Numbered from the stretch's first letter, positions 18,381-28,602 are shown. The stretch is 50,623 nt of DNA from an uncultured Pseudomonadota bacterium (GCA_900315145.1 OMYE01000012.1:1-50623); one strand, 5' to 3'. The notes: generated by a model not told the origin, from the sequence alone. Numbers and translations are program-made.

Positions 18381-18926
18381 GTTTTTTTCTAAATCCACTG
18401 TATTCCTTATATTCCGGAGAAGTACTGTATTTTCCGGTATATCCATAAATCCTTATTTCCGCATATTTAAAGATCTATCGATATAATAAAAATATAATTG
18501 TGAAATATTAATCAATGATCTGTTTAAAATTATAAAAAAAAATCAGTTTTTCATTTTTTTTAATGTGATTGATAAAACAGTATGAGACATGTGATGGCAG
18601 AAAGCTAAAAGATATATTTTATTTTTATGGTATGATTTTTCTATATCGTTGATATCGGTTATTAATCTGTTTCAGATGTCAGTATGGTCCGTACTAGGAT
18701 ATTTCGTTATTACTACCATTTGTAACAATTGGTAAGATATCATGATATTTTGCAATGTTTGAATTGCTATAATCTACTCATCAGATGATTAGTAGATTAT
18801 GCAATGACTAAGCATCTTTGGGTTGTTACTTCATGATTCGCTGTCATGTAACAAGTTTATTTCTGTTAGATGACTAAATTGAGTTCATGTTGTAACTGGT
18901 CTGTAAAAATGATTAGGGTAACTGTT
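18381..18926. promoter_or_regulatory. Regulatory region upstream of the His-rich protein
   Basis: No gene. It holds three palindromic elements: ATATC-GTT-GATAT (18643-18655), ATATCATGATAT (18737-18748) and a long inverted repeat at 18763-18805 containing an extended -10. Confidence 0.5.
18763..18805 (+). promoter_or_regulatory. Large palindrome overlapping an extended -10
   Basis: ATTGC-T-ATAATCTACT (18763-18778) and AGTAGATTAT-GCAAT (18791-18805) are inverted repeats with one extra base in the left arm and a 12-base centre. TGCTATAAT (18765-18773) is an extended -10 inside the left arm, so a regulator bound here would block the promoter. It lies 122 bases upstream of the His-rich gene. Confidence 0.6.
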
Positions 18927-19223
18927 ATGAAAAATAAGTTCACTAAGACCATGGCATTTCTCCTAGGGTGCTGTGTGTTGTGCTTTTGTTCTGTAGCAAA
19001 TGCAGCCCCTCCGCCAAGATGTCCGCCTGGAGCATGGAAGTACAATCATCACTGTCCGCCTCCGCCACCACATCATCCGCGTACGCCGCCAGGGTACCAT
19101 CATCACCATCATCATCACGCTCCTCCGCCAAACTGCAGGGGACCTGAGCCATGGAAGTACGACCATCGCTGTCCACCGCCTCCTCCGGTTCGTCATCATC
19201 ACCATCACCATCACCATCATTAA
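18927..19223 (+). CDS. Exported His/Pro-rich protein, probable metal binder
   Basis: 98-residue precursor. A signal peptide (residues 1-26, ending VANA before APPP) directs export. The mature part is made of two similar units: C-P-P-G-x-WKYNHHCPPPPP with a run of seven His (58-64), and C-R-G-P-x-P-WKYDHRCPPPPP with nine His at the extreme C-terminus (90-98). Such density of His with paired Cys implies binding of Ni, Zn, Cu or Co; this is inference. The ATG at 18927 has AGGG 9 bases upstream and places the signal peptide correctly. An in-frame ATG at 18909 is less well placed. No metal gene is adjacent. Confidence 0.8.
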   Translation: MKNKFTKTMAFLLGCCVLCFCSVANAAPPPRCPPGAWKYNHHCPPPPPHHPRTPPGYHHHHHHHAPPPNCRGPEPWKYDHRCPPPPPVRHHHHHHHHH

Positions 19224-19810
19224 TGGTAAGGTTGTTTTCTGATAAAACCGGTTCGGGAAACGCGTTTTTTTCTAACCAGTGATTAGGGGACTTTTATAGA
19301 ATAATAGATAGCAGGGTATTTGATATTCTGCTTTCTTTTTTTTACGGATTTTTTTCTGAATGTAGAAAGCACTTCGACAGAGAGAATACTGCTCGAAAAA
19401 CAGGATTCCTTGGGGTATTAGTATCAGGTACTCGCTGTTTGCTGTTATTAGCTCGCGTTTTCTTTGTTTTAACGAAAACATATTCTGATTTATTCCCCGG
19501 TGTATAAAAGTATCAGAAGATGGCTGATAAAATGTTTCTCATATATCGTATAAACAGTAAATATCAGGCTGTTTTCACCTTAATTTTCTTTCAATATTGA
19601 TATTTAACATAAAAATATTTAACATCAGAGTGAAGGGGCATTCGGTCAGATCTGCCTTCCGGAATCTTTCTGTTACTGAATTTAGTATGCATTTCGTATC
19701 AGTAATGAGTTAGAGAAGTTTTCTGACTGTTGAGTTATTTTTTTTACCACGGAATATAGGTGAAGGTGTTCACTGAGTTCTTAGCCGGAGTTACGTTACA
19801 AGGAGAGATA
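19224..19810. other. Intergenic region
   Basis: 587 bases with no gene recognised. A palindrome AAACGCGTTT followed by TTTT at about 19257-19271 could be a weak terminator for the His-rich gene. The in-frame extension of the next gene up to GTG 19760 is not favoured. Confidence 0.4.
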
Positions 19811-20713
19811 ATGAGTGAAGATATAGCAAATTTGAAAATTGATTTACACTGTCATACTAACTGTTCAGACGGTGATGATACTCCTTTTGATTTAATCAGA
19901 AATGCTTCACTTAAAGAGATAAAGGTGATAGGACTCTCTGATCATGACAATGTTAAAGCTCTTGATATAGCATATGAAGCAACCAGACAGTTTGATGTGA
20001 AACTTGTGGCAGCTATCGAAATCAGTACTCCGAAAAAAATTCATATTCAGGGTCTTGGAATCGATCCTCAAAATGAGGCTCTTCAGGAACTGATTGTTTC
20101 GCAGAAAAAGAAAAGATCTGACAGCCTGATGAAAATTGATGAAGCTCTGCGTGTTCAGAAAAAGGTTGTCGGTGCCTATGAGGCTACAAAAAAAATGTTT
20201 GACGGAGAGGCTACCATTAACAAGTTCAGTATATGTAAATATCTGTCAGGAAGCAGTTATCCGGAGTTTGCCGGAAGAAATCCTTCAGAACTTTACCGTG
20301 AACTGTTTGATGGTGATAAGAAAATCGGTCGTTTTTCCGTAGAATGGTGTTCCATGGAGGAGGCTGTCAGTTGCATAAAGCAGGCTGGCGGTATACCGGT
20401 GCTTGCTCATATCTGGCGTTATTTCGCCCCTAATCACGGTAATACCGAGGATATGCGTCGTGAAAAAATGACGGATCTGGTGGAAAGATTTGTTAAGTGC
20501 GGTGGTGAAGCAATGGAGGTGCTTGGAAGCAGTATGGAAAATGATTTTGAAAGAAATTATCCGGCAGAGCTTGCTTTAAAGTACGATTTATACGCTTCCT
20601 GCGGTTCTGATTATCATGGAAAGAAAACTGTAAGCTTCGGGGAGTTCTTTAAATTAGACAGCAGATTAAAACCTGTATGGGAACATCCGGCATTCAGATT
20701 TTACCGGAAATAG
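19811..20713 (+). CDS. rnm: PHP-domain phosphoesterase, RNase AM (YciV) family
   Basis: E. coli RNase AM matures the 5' ends of 5S, 16S and 23S rRNA and hydrolyses 3',5'-nucleoside bisphosphates. Metal-binding motifs are DLHCHTNCSDG (residues 11-21), GLSDHD (41-46), LAHIWRY near 198 and GSDYH near 272. Relatives usually have LAHP where this has LAHI. Its 300 residues compare with 293 in E. coli. AAGGAG at 19800-19805 selects the ATG at 19811 over GTG 19760. Confidence 0.85.
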   Translation: MSEDIANLKIDLHCHTNCSDGDDTPFDLIRNASLKEIKVIGLSDHDNVKALDIAYEATRQFDVKLVAAIEISTPKKIHIQGLGIDPQNEALQELIVSQKKKRSDSLMKIDEALRVQKKVVGAYEATKKMFDGEATINKFSICKYLSGSSYPEFAGRNPSELYRELFDGDKKIGRFSVEWCSMEEAVSCIKQAGGIPVLAHIWRYFAPNHGNTEDMRREKMTDLVERFVKCGGEAMEVLGSSMENDFERNYPAELALKYDLYASCGSDYHGKKTVSFGEFFKLDSRLKPVWEHPAFRFYRK

Positions 20714-20787
20714 TTATATCAAAAAAAGTGAGTGATATTTATATGCTGAACTTATCTCACTCACTTATTCTTGAAAATACCGGTCTG

Positions 20788-22122
20788 TTATCTAATTACA
20801 GGTTTACGGGTATTCTCCCCGTTCTTAAAATGTCTTACAAGAATAGCCATGTGTGCCTTATCGGCACCGAAAGGGCATCTGAAGAACACAGTGTGTCCGT
20901 CCCCTGGAGCCACGCTCACAGGCTGCATCTTTTTATCTAAAAGATTATCGAGGGTAATAAAGTCTCTGAATCCAGGAGCCAGAATTTCAATAGTGTCACC
21001 AAGTTCGAAACGGTTTTTAACGGCAACCTGCCATAAACCATCTGAATTAACTCCTGTTACCTCTCCAACAAACTGACTCTTATCAGAGATGCTGTAGCCG
21101 TAATCGTAATTCTGGTATTCACTGATGCCGTGACGGGTCAGGAAACCGTCGGTATAGCCTCTGTGGGCCAGAGATTCCAGTTCCTGTTTAAGTGACTCGA
21201 CAATATCCTCGCCTCTTATGGCGGCATCAATAGCCCGGCGGTACACTGAGGCGGTTCTGGCGCAGTAGTAGAAAGATTTGGTTCTTCCTTCAATTTTCAG
21301 AGAGTCTACGCCGATTTCACATAGTCTCTTTACATGTTCTACTGCTCTAAGATCTCTGGAGTTCATGATATAGGTGCCGTGTTCATCTTCATCACAGGCC
21401 ATAAGTTCTCCAGGTCTCTTTGGTTCCTCGATAAGATAACTGTGAGGAGTTACCGGTCCTTTACCTAAATCTGGTTCAACCAGTTCACCGCAGTCATCCT
21501 CTACAGCCTGATGTAATTTGTACGCCCAGCGGCATGAGTTGGTACAGGCTCCCTGATTGGAATCACGGTGTGTAAGATAGCCACTCAGGAGACAGCGTCC
21601 TGAATAGGCCATACACAGGGCTCCGTGTACAAATACTTCAAGTTCAATCTGGGGACATTCATTTCTGATTTCCTCAATTTCATCTAGGTGCAGTTCTCTA
21701 GAGAGAATGATTCTCTTGAGTCCGACTTTTTCCCAGAAGCGGACGGAGGCGTAGTTAATGGTGTTTGCCTGGACTGACAGATGAACGGGCATGTCAGGAT
21801 AAGACTCTCTTACCATCATAATCATTCCGGGATCTGACATGATGAGTGCATCCGGATTCAAGGATATGATATCAGCTAGATCCTTGACAAATTTTTTAAC
21901 CTTGATGTTGTGAGGCTGGATATTAACCACCATGTACAGTTTTTTGCCGGCTTCATGAAGCTCATTAATGGCTGACTGTAAATTTTCATAATCAAATTCA
22001 TTATTTCTGATGCGCAGACTGTAACGCGGCTGTCCGGCATATACGGCATCGGCTCCGAAAGCCGTGGCATATCTTAGATTTTTAATTGTTCCGGCAGGTG
22101 ACAGAAGCTCTGGTTTTTTCAT
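20788..22122 (-). CDS. trhP: tRNA 5-hydroxyuridine modification protein TrhP (YegQ, U32 family)
   Basis: Takes part in prephenate-dependent formation of 5-hydroxyuridine at tRNA position 34. U32-family segments are LLSPAGTIKNLRYATAFGAD at the start, the VFVHGALCMAYSGRCLLS motif near residue 165, and a Cys cluster GACTNSCRW near 193 that probably holds an iron-sulfur centre together with the earlier Cys. Its 444 residues compare with 453 in E. coli. It is convergent with RNase AM, with 74 bases between the stops. Confidence 0.92.
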   Translation of the reverse strand: MKKPELLSPAGTIKNLRYATAFGADAVYAGQPRYSLRIRNNEFDYENLQSAINELHEAGKKLYMVVNIQPHNIKVKKFVKDLADIISLNPDALIMSDPGMIMMVRESYPDMPVHLSVQANTINYASVRFWEKVGLKRIILSRELHLDEIEEIRNECPQIELEVFVHGALCMAYSGRCLLSGYLTHRDSNQGACTNSCRWAYKLHQAVEDDCGELVEPDLGKGPVTPHSYLIEEPKRPGELMACDEDEHGTYIMNSRDLRAVEHVKRLCEIGVDSLKIEGRTKSFYYCARTASVYRRAIDAAIRGEDIVESLKQELESLAHRGYTDGFLTRHGISEYQNYDYGYSISDKSQFVGEVTGVNSDGLWQVAVKNRFELGDTIEILAPGFRDFITLDNLLDKKMQPVSVAPGDGHTVFFRCPFGADKAHMAILVRHFKNGENTRKPVIR

Positions 22123-22292
22123 AATGAGAATCCTTCAAGTGGTTAGGTAACCTTGTCTGTACATAATGTGGTAATGCAGAATGCATTAGGTGTGTATTAT
22201 ATTGTTATTGTTATGTAAGGTTAAGTACTATTGATAAAAAATCTTTATTATCATCAATCAGATGGTGTCACAGATGTCTGTAATATTTTGAA

Positions 22293-22316
22293 GGAATCCG
22301 GTGTACAGCGGATTCC
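22293..22316 (-). terminator. Hairpin after the TIGR04076 gene
   Basis: GGAATCCG / CGGATTCC perfect 8-bp stem with an 8-base loop, 23 bases past the stop of the minus-strand gene at 22339. The downstream tract on the minus strand is only TTCAAAATATT, so termination would be modest. Confidence 0.5.
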
Positions 22317-22338
22317 GGCTGGATAAATCATTTGGCGG

Positions 22339-22653
22339 TCATGAAGCCTGCTCTTCTAGAGCCTCCAAAAGAAAGCTTACCGGCCTGAACCCGTCATTGC
22401 AGGAAATCATGGCGGATTTTTTGTTTTTCATCCATCCTTCATAAATATCCGAACCGCCGTATGCCAGAGTCATGACAAATGGGGAGATGGATGTCCAGGC
22501 GCTTTCACAGAAGCCGTCAGGTTTATTCCAGCCGTTGGCTGTAAATACCTGTCCTTCCTTCATATCGCAGGCGTGAAGGATGGGGTTTTCATATTTTTCA
22601 ATTAAGTCATCGTATCTGGCGATTCTTACAACTGTAATTCTGACTTTTTTCAT
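22339..22653 (-). CDS. TIGR04076 family protein
   Basis: 104 residues, cytoplasmic, function unknown. The pattern KKVRITVVRI, then HACDMKEGQVF, GFCESAWTSISPFVMTLAYG, and ISCNDGFRPVSFLLE matches the conserved TIGR04076 arrangement with its three spaced Cys. The start ATG at 22653 is used. It may be transcribed with trhP 216 bases downstream, but the hairpin between argues for separate units. Confidence 0.75.
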   Translation of the reverse strand: MKKVRITVVRIARYDDLIEKYENPILHACDMKEGQVFTANGWNKPDGFCESAWTSISPFVMTLAYGGSDIYEGWMKNKKSAMISCNDGFRPVSFLLEALEEQAS

Positions 22654-22854
22654 GGTTGTCCGGATTCCTGTCTTAAACGGATGTGGATAATTGCTGTCTG
22701 CAGACTGCTATGATTATTCTAGCGTTATTATGTGAGCAGGAAAACCATTTGTACTGAAATTCTAGAGAGAGCTTGAGATAAATTGATGAGTCGGGAAAAT
22801 GATCGGAGAAAAAAAATTGATGAGGTAAAATGAACGTAAAGGAAACCGGACTAA

Positions 22855-22900
22855 AAAGAACCGTCATAGCGTATCTTTTGCTATGACGGTTCTTTTTTTT
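22855..22900. terminator. Bidirectional terminator after rdgC
   Basis: A perfect 16-bp stem, AAAGAACCGTCATAGC / GCTATGACGGTTCTTT, with a 9-base loop. It is flanked by T's on the plus side and AAAAA (T's on minus) on the other. Ends rdgC, which stops at 22923. Confidence 0.92.
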
Positions 22901-22922
22901 ACGCAGCTACTGGAAGACTCTT

Positions 22923-23831
22923 TTAGGCATCCAAATCCTCACCGCCGAATGAATCAATTAGTGTAGGAATGAGTTTGGTGAATTCACCGCTTATAAGAGC
23001 CAGATCTGCATCAAGCTTGGCAACCGGGTCATCGTTAACAGTGGCGTAGTCATCCATAACGGTATCGGAAAGCTTGATTCTCTTCAGGGCAAAGTTTTCA
23101 TCAACAACAAGTGAGATATCCTCGTTAATGATAAGAGCGAGACTGGTGACCACTTTTCCTGCTTCAAGGTGATTTCTGATTTCGTCAGTATTCAGATCCT
23201 GCTTTTTAGCCTTGATTGTACCGCCGGCTCCGTCAACTGATTTAAGCTCAACCTCATCGCCGATGGCAATGCCTACAGGACCATCACCGTTGGCAACCCA
23301 TTCGGTCAGGCAGCCGTTAATGGTCTTTTTGAAGGTGAATGGTTTAGCATGAAGTTCACCCAGACTTTTTCTCAGGAGAGATATCAGATCTTCAGCCTGT
23401 TTGTCTGAAGAGGTGTTTACAACGACGTAGCCGTACTTGGCACTAATCCACAGCCAGGTTTCCTTATGAAGACGAAAGGCTCTTGGAAGGAGCTCTGTGA
23501 TAACCTGTTCTTTAAGATCCTGTTTTTCTTTTTTCTTGAGCTGTCTGGCCTGTTTTAATTCGATTTCTTCGACTTTTTCTTTAAGTTCTTCGTTAACCAC
23601 GCTGGCAGGAAGCATTCTTTTTTCTGTTTTGCAACGGAAAAAGTAGTCATCCCCGATTTTATGGCAGAGAGTATCATCATCGGTTCCTAAAGGACTTATC
23701 CAGCCGAAACGTACCAAATCCTGGCCGGAGCATGGAACGAACCTTTGCGGGGCGAGAAGCTTATCCAGTTCATCAAGACTGAATTTAAAGGTGCTGTCCA
23801 AAGTATAAATTCTTACGTTTTTAAACCACAT
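22923..23831 (-). CDS. rdgC: Recombination-associated protein RdgC
   Basis: Ring-shaped dimeric DNA-binding protein that limits RecA activity and is needed in replication-defective recombination mutants. MWFKNVRIYTL at the start, FVPCSGQDLVRFGWISPLG near residue 31 and CLTEWV near 179 are typical. Length 302 against 303 in E. coli. Present in proteobacteria, supporting the lineage call. Single-gene unit. Confidence 0.95.
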   Translation of the reverse strand: MWFKNVRIYTLDSTFKFSLDELDKLLAPQRFVPCSGQDLVRFGWISPLGTDDDTLCHKIGDDYFFRCKTEKRMLPASVVNEELKEKVEEIELKQARQLKKKEKQDLKEQVITELLPRAFRLHKETWLWISAKYGYVVVNTSSDKQAEDLISLLRKSLGELHAKPFTFKKTINGCLTEWVANGDGPVGIAIGDEVELKSVDGAGGTIKAKKQDLNTDEIRNHLEAGKVVTSLALIINEDISLVVDENFALKRIKLSDTVMDDYATVNDDPVAKLDADLALISGEFTKLIPTLIDSFGGEDLDA

Positions 23832-24404
23832 GTAAATGGCTCCTTTAACTGATCTTATATCGGTTACACATTTCTGAAATGATATAAGTTTGTGAAAAAG
23901 ATACTGATATTATTAAGATGCAGAAACATCCGATAAATCAGACATACCTAAAGGCATTAAAAACTGTTTATTTGTGCATAAACATTTCGTTCAATTATAG
24001 CTGAGTTTAGCCAGAATACAGAAAAAGTTTTTTTTATTACGATGCATGAAACAACAATATTTTTTTCTTATACCGGGAGAAAAAGCTCCGGAGTCCGTAA
24101 CACATAAAACAGCGTTTATTGGATATTTTCAGGTTATGAATATTCTAAGGAATAAATCCGGTCAGCAAGCTGATTACGCATTTTTGCGCCGTATGTTTTC
24201 AGAAGCTTTTGGCAAATGGAGAGAAGTTGTTCTTTTTTAAGGGAAAAGTCTGTATGTAGTTTTTTAACTTCAGGAGATGAGAACAGGCAGTGATTTTCAA
24301 GGAAGAACATATTACAACAAATGGATTATACAGGCATGCAAACAGGCAAGGTGTATGCTATAATAAGCACCAAGTTTATTGATGTTTTTTAATGAGAAAT
24401 AGAG
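23832..24404. promoter_or_regulatory. Divergent promoter region, rdgC / gyrA
   Basis: 573 bases. An extended -10 for gyrA, TGCTATAAT, lies at 24356-24364, 40 bases before the ATG. A 64-codon frame at 24046-24240 has no ribosome site or recognisable features and is not called. Confidence 0.5.
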
Positions 24405-27257
24405 ATGAGTGATAATACAACATCTAGGGATACTTTACCTGAAAATGTAAGACAGGTAAAAATCACCGAACAGCTGGAGACTTCTTTTATCAATTATGCT
24501 ATGAGCGTAATTGTTGACCGTGCTCTTCCCGATGTAAGGGATGGCCTGAAGCCAGTACATCGTCGTAGTTTATACTCTATGTATAAGCTGAAGAATTTCT
24601 ACAACACCAAGCATTTAAAGTCAGCCCGTGTTGTCGGCGACGTTATCGGTAAATATCACCCTCATGGTGATTCATCTGTTTACGATACCATCGTTCGTAT
24701 GGCTCAGCCTTTCTCTCTGCGTTATCCGCTTGTAGACGGTCACGGTAACTTCGGTGATATCGACGGGTACAAAGCTGCGGCAATGCGTTACACCGAAGTG
24801 CGCATGTCAAAAATCTGCGGAGAAATGGTTGCAGATCTGGAAAAGGAAACTGTTGATACCGTACCTAACTACGATAACAGCGAAACAATTCCTGTGGTGA
24901 TGCCTAATAAGATACCTAATCTGTTGATTAATGGTACTTCAGGTATTGCGGTAGGTATGGCCACGAATATACCGACTCACAATCTAGGTGAAGTTATCGA
25001 TGCAACTATTGCTCTGATGAAGAATCCTGATTTATCAGTAAGAGAACTGATGAATTACGTTCCTGCACCTGATTTCCCTAGCGGCGGTATTATCTATGGT
25101 GTTGAAGATATCAGAAGAGCCTATGAAACAGGTAACGGTAAGGTTATCATTCGTGCAAAAACCACTATTGAAAGTTTTGATAATGACAACAAACAGCGTA
25201 TTGTTGTTACTGAGCTTCCGTATGGTGTGGGGCCTCAGGAGATTGAAAAGAAGATTGCTGAATGCATTCGTGATCGTACCATAGAAGGTATAACCAAGGT
25301 AGTAAATGCATCCAACAGCAAGATTCGTCTTGAGATATATGTCCGTCAGAATGATGCTCCGGAAATTATCTGCAACAAACTCTTCCAGCAGACCAGAATG
25401 CAGCTATCCTTCCCAATCAATATGCTGGCTCTGGTTGATAACCGTCCGGAAGTGCTTAACTTAAAGCAGATTATCGAGTATTTCATCAAGCACAGAAAGG
25501 AAGTTGTTACCAGAAGAACTGTATACGATCTCAAGGTTGCCCGTGAGAGAGCACACAGACTTGAAGCTCTACTCATAGCCTTAAGCAATATTGACGAGAT
25601 GATTGCCATTATCAGAAGCAGTGCCAACAGACAGGAAGCTCATCAGGCTCTGATGAACCGTGCCTGGGAATACGGCTCTCTCAATTCTCTTATTAAGATG
25701 GATGACAGCGGCCGTGAAATCTGTAAACCGGAGTACATCGGCGGGGAATACGGCATACATAACGGCAAGTATTATCTTTCTGATCCTCAGACCGTTGCAA
25801 TTCTTGATATGCCTCTGCATCGTCTTACTAATCTGGAGAACGATAAGATTGTTGCTGAGTATACTGAACTGACAGATCAGATTCTTTGGTTTATCAAGAT
25901 TCTGAGTTCTGATGAAATTCTCTGCGGCATTATTGTTGAAGAACTGGAATATATCAGAAATACCTACGGTGATGAAAGACGCAGTATCATAGAAAAAAGT
26001 ACCTCTGAAATTACAAAGAAGGATCTTGTTGACCCGGTATCTGCTGTGGTTACTCTTTCTCATGCCGGATATATCAAGTATCAGCCTCTGTCTGAATACG
26101 AAGCTCAGAAGCGTGGCGGCCGTGGCCGCAGAGCAACCCAGGTTAAGGATGAGGATTTTATTGACAGTGTATATGTTGTAAACACTCATGATACCGTGCT
26201 GTGCTTTACATCTCTCGGCAGAGTGTTCTCTTTGAATGTATATGACTTGCCTGAGGCTTCATCCAATTCCAAGGGACGTCCGATAGTTAACCTGCTTCGT
26301 CTTGGTGAAAATGAAAAGGTGCAGACCATTGTTCCTATCAACAGCTTTGATGAGAACAAGTTCCTGTTCTTTGCAACATCAAACGGTTATGTTAAGAAGA
26401 CCAAGCTCAGTGCATTCAGAAGAGTAAATGCCGCCGGTCTTAAGGCTATTAAGCTTGAAGAGGGCGTAAGTCTGGTGAATGTGGCTGTAACATCTGGAAG
26501 CGATGTTATAGGGCTATTCAGTTCTGACGGTTTTGCCTGCTTCTTTAATGAATATTCTCCTCTGACTCCTGAAGCCGATGCTTCAGCAGATGACACCGAG
26601 GCAGTTGCTGAAACCGACGAAGCCGGTGATGACGCTGTTGCGGACAATGCCGAAGGTGATGATGAAAATGAAGGTTCAATTGTTTTAGGACCTAACTATC
26701 GCGGCGGTGTAAGAGCTTCTGGACGTGATTCACGCGGTGTACGTGGTATAAAACTTAACAAGGGCCAGAAAGTTGTTTCCATGCTGGTAATGGACAATGA
26801 TCTTCCAAGTGTGCTTATTGCTACAGAAAAGGGCTTCGGCAAGCGCAGTCCGGCTGTTGATTTTCCATTGAGAAACCGTGGCGGTAAGGGTGTTATCGCC
26901 ATAAAGGGTGAAGAACGCAACGGTCAGGTTATCGGGGCAATTCTTGTTGCTGACGGTGATGAAATCATCATGATTAATGACGCCGGTATTCTGGTTCGTA
27001 CCAGAGTGAATGAAATCAGCGTAATCTCCCGTTATGCTCAGGGTGTACGTCTGATCCGTTTGGATGAAGGTATCAAGCTGGTTTCTCTGCAGCGTATAAT
27101 CAAGGATGAATCTGAAGAACAGGACGAAACTGGTGATACTACAGCAGTTGCCGATGCTGAGGCTGTATCTGATACTGTGACTGAAGAGGTCACTGCAGGG
27201 GGAACAGCGGATGCATCCTCTGAAGAACCTGTTACTGAAAATTCAGATAAAGAATAG
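24405..27257 (+). CDS. gyrA: DNA gyrase subunit A
   Basis: Breakage-reunion subunit of gyrase, which introduces negative supercoils. Catalytic Tyr129 lies in [10 protein letters not shown]. The quinolone region [12 protein letters not shown] keeps the usual Ser90 and Asp94 (E. coli S83 and D87), so it shows no classical resistance change there. The GyrA box is QKRGGRG. At 950 residues it is about 75 longer than E. coli; the excess is an acidic Asp/Glu/Ala insertion near residues 718-758 in the C-terminal beta-pinwheel and an acidic tail from about 900. ATG 24405. Separately promoted, followed by serC. Confidence 0.97.
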   Translation: MSDNTTSRDTLPENVRQVKITEQLETSFINYAMSVIVDRALPDVRDGLKPVHRRSLYSMYKLKNFYNTKHLKSARVVGDVIGKYHPHGDSSVYDTIVRMAQPFSLRYPLVDGHGNFGDIDGYKAAAMRYTEVRMSKICGEMVADLEKETVDTVPNYDNSETIPVVMPNKIPNLLINGTSGIAVGMATNIPTHNLGEVIDATIALMKNPDLSVRELMNYVPAPDFPSGGIIYGVEDIRRAYETGNGKVIIRAKTTIESFDNDNKQRIVVTELPYGVGPQEIEKKIAECIRDRTIEGITKVVNASNSKIRLEIYVRQNDAPEIICNKLFQQTRMQLSFPINMLALVDNRPEVLNLKQIIEYFIKHRKEVVTRRTVYDLKVARERAHRLEALLIALSNIDEMIAIIRSSANRQEAHQALMNRAWEYGSLNSLIKMDDSGREICKPEYIGGEYGIHNGKYYLSDPQTVAILDMPLHRLTNLENDKIVAEYTELTDQILWFIKILSSDEILCGIIVEELEYIRNTYGDERRSIIEKSTSEITKKDLVDPVSAVVTLSHAGYIKYQPLSEYEAQKRGGRGRRATQVKDEDFIDSVYVVNTHDTVLCFTSLGRVFSLNVYDLPEASSNSKGRPIVNLLRLGENEKVQTIVPINSFDENKFLFFATSNGYVKKTKLSAFRRVNAAGLKAIKLEEGVSLVNVAVTSGSDVIGLFSSDGFACFFNEYSPLTPEADASADDTEAVAETDEAGDDAVADNAEGDDENEGSIVLGPNYRGGVRASGRDSRGVRGIKLNKGQKVVSMLVMDNDLPSVLIATEKGFGKRSPAVDFPLRNRGGKGVIAIKGEERNGQVIGAILVADGDEIIMINDAGILVRTRVNEISVISRYAQGVRLIRLDEGIKLVSLQRIIKDESEEQDETGDTTAVADAEAVSDTVTEEVTAGGTADASSEEPVTENSDKE

Positions 27258-27367
27258 CAGCATTGCTGATACGTCAGGACGCATAGCTTGACATGCGTCT
27301 TGTGTAGAAATTTTTTGGAGCGGGGAGGTCATTCCCCGGTAAACTTGAAATAATAAGGTGACTCATA

Positions 27368-28453
27368 ATGAGTAAGGTATACAATTTTGCGGCAGGTCCT
27401 TCAATGCTTCCTGAAGAAGTAATGAAGGAGGTTCAGGCTGAGTTCTTAAACTATAACGGTATGGGGGCCAGTGTTATTGAAATCTCCCATCGTTCAAAGG
27501 AATATATGGCGATTGCCGAAGCAGCATCATCAGATCTTCGTGACCTGATGAATATTCCTGACAACTATAAAATTCTGTTTATGCATGGTGGCGGTCGCGG
27601 TGTATTTGCCAATCTGCCTATGAATCTGGCAAAACGTGAAGGTTCTGCAGATTATCTTGTTACGGGTGCCTGGTCAGGATATGCTGCTGATGAAGCCAAA
27701 AAGTATACCAATGTAAACTTCATTAAAGGGGACTTCTTGAATGATAGCGGCAGGGTAGCTGTGCATACCAAAGATCTTCCGCTTAATAAGGACTCTGCAT
27801 ATGTTCATCTTTGTATGAATGAAACCATTCATGGTATTGAAATTTACGATACCCCTGATACCGGTGATGTACCTTTAATTGCTGATATTTCCTCTTGTAT
27901 TCTTTCCCGTCGTATGGATGTATCCAAATTCGGTATGCTTTACGGCGGTGCTCAGAAAAATATCGGACCTTCAGGTATTACCATTGTAATTGTAAGAGAA
28001 GATCTTATCGGTCATGCCCAGCCTGATACTCCTGCTATCTGGGATTACAAGGTGACTGCAGATCATGATTCTATGCTGAATACACCTAATACCTTCGCCT
28101 GGTATTTTGCCGGTAAGGTGTTCAAGTGGTTGAAGAGAATCGGCGGTGTTGAAGCCATGGAAGCTATGAATAAGGAAAAGTCAGAACTTCTTTATGGTTA
28201 TATCGACAGCTCCGATTTCTATACCAATAATGTTGATCCAGCTTTCCGTTCCCGTATGAATGTACCTTTCTTCCTCAAGGACACTTCTCTTGATCAGCAG
28301 TTTATTGCCGAAGCTAAGGAAAACAACCTTATTTCACTGAAGGGTCATAGAGTTTTAGGCGGAATGCGTGCCAGCATTTATAACGCTATGCCTTTAGAAG
28401 GCGTAAAAGCTCTCGTTGCTTTTATGGAAAAGTTTGCAGCTGCTCATAAGTAA
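27368..28453 (+). CDS. serC: Phosphoserine aminotransferase
   Basis: PLP enzyme converting 3-phosphohydroxypyruvate to phosphoserine; also acts in pyridoxine synthesis. The start VYNFAAGPSMLPEEV is diagnostic and the PLP lysine lies in YGGAQKNIGPSG near residue 198. Length 361 against 362 in E. coli. AAGGTG precedes the ATG. The 110-base gap after gyrA has no clear terminator, so some read-through is possible. Confidence 0.96.
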   Translation: MSKVYNFAAGPSMLPEEVMKEVQAEFLNYNGMGASVIEISHRSKEYMAIAEAASSDLRDLMNIPDNYKILFMHGGGRGVFANLPMNLAKREGSADYLVTGAWSGYAADEAKKYTNVNFIKGDFLNDSGRVAVHTKDLPLNKDSAYVHLCMNETIHGIEIYDTPDTGDVPLIADISSCILSRRMDVSKFGMLYGGAQKNIGPSGITIVIVREDLIGHAQPDTPAIWDYKVTADHDSMLNTPNTFAWYFAGKVFKWLKRIGGVEAMEAMNKEKSELLYGYIDSSDFYTNNVDPAFRSRMNVPFFLKDTSLDQQFIAEAKENNLISLKGHRVLGGMRASIYNAMPLEGVKALVAFMEKFAAAHK

Positions 28454-28492
28454 ACAGTGATTCTCTGAGAAGAGATTAGTCAATTGAATATG

Positions 28493-28519
28493 AAAAAGCC
28501 GTATAAAAACGGCTTTTTT
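28493..28519 (+). terminator. Intrinsic terminator after serC
   Basis: AAAAGCCGT / ACGGCTTTT stem with loop ATAAAA, ending in TTTTTT. Forty bases past the serC stop. Confidence 0.92.
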
Positions 28520-28602
28520 GGATCTTCTGGTCTAGCAGCATCTGTTATGTTTATTCTTCTGAATAAATCTGTAGCCGTTACCCGTTATGTATGTCACTAT
28601 TG

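Noticed and set aside
19081-19220. Long minus-strand frames opposite the His-rich gene
   Set aside because: They are mirror products of CAT/CAC and CCN repeats; only the plus strand has a signal peptide and ribosome site.
24046-24240. 64-codon plus-strand frame upstream of gyrA
   Set aside because: No ribosome site, no recognisable features, and it lies in the control region between divergent genes.
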